A stretch of 6,322 bases of DNA, taken from positions 1-6,322 of the forward strand of contig CANGXE010000098.1 of the NCBI GenBank assembly GCA_947457525.1, written 5' to 3'. The notes below the pieces were generated by a model. That model was not told the DNA's origin and made no database searches. It saw only the letters and a list, made by a program, of their open reading frames with translations. This DNA is from Bacteroidota bacterium. GTDB lineage: Bacteria; Bacteroidota; Bacteroidia; Chitinophagales; LD1. Position numbers and translations under genes: made by a program. Shown one piece after another: positions 6,279 through 6,322 of the stretch (positions are counted from its first letter, which is position 1; each line of letters opens with the position of its first letter).

Positions 6279-6322
6279 GCCCCTCGCTGATCAATACCAT
6301 TTCACTGCGATAATTCCTTTGA
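6271..6322 (-). CDS. Possible C-terminal end of an unidentified gene (partial)
   Basis: One reverse-strand frame is open from the right edge for 16 codons and stops with TAA at 6271-6273, 27 bases before the comM start. It reads QRNYRSEMVLISEGLE. This could be the tail of a gene upstream of comM in the same direction. The opposite strand is also open here, and a stretch this short is often open by chance. I do not recognise the peptide. The proposed -33 element of comM would lie inside these last codons. Confidence 0.22.
   Translation of the reverse strand, partial: QRNYRSEMVLISEGLE

Noticed and set aside
6269..6315. AATTAT / ATAATT inverted repeat upstream of comM
   Set aside because: It is six A/T-only bases with a 35-base spacer, easily due to chance.

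Overview
The window looks like chromosomal DNA of a Bacteroidota bacterium. Two start codons (the acyl carrier protein at 1809 and comM at 6243, reverse strand) are each preceded at close range by almost the same TTTA(C/T)TTTGCAG element. This resembles the Bacteroidota -7 promoter box (TAnnTTTG). No gene has a clear Shine-Dalgarno sequence, which also fits that phylum. I cannot assign a genus from sequence alone.

Layout. Positions 1-1790 (+) hold the 3' part of a multi-pass membrane GT-C glycosyltransferase with a C-terminal TPR domain, similar to the TMTC family; its true start lies left of the window. After an 18-base gap come four tightly packed + strand genes: an acyl carrier protein (1809-2045), a FabH-like ketoacyl-ACP synthase III (2052-3107), a DPM1/ArnC/GtrB-type family 2 glycosyltransferase with two C-terminal membrane helices (3104-4033, starting inside the previous stop codon), and a PseH-like GNAT acyltransferase (4042-4689). 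Gaps between these four are 6 bases, a 4-base overlap and 8 bases, so they very probably form one transcript. The complete housekeeping gene comM (yifB) faces them on the reverse strand (4696-6243), with only 6 bases between the two stop codons. The last 79 bases hold the comM promoter and possibly the last codons of another reverse-strand gene.

How the genes may work together (inference). The ACP and KAS III could make or extend a dedicated acyl group. The GNAT could place that group on an amino sugar. The GT2 could load a sugar on a polyprenyl phosphate at the inner membrane. The neighbouring GT-C enzyme belongs to a superfamily that uses such lipid-linked sugars on the periplasmic side. 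This makes the window a plausible edge of a surface-glycan or protein-glycosylation locus beside a conserved gene. The least ordinary features are the non-standard residues in the ACP, KAS III and GNAT, and a sharp drop in GC content in the last 119 bases of the GNAT gene. I see no RNA gene, insertion sequence, CRISPR array or strong intrinsic terminator. No stretch over 300 bases lacks a gene.
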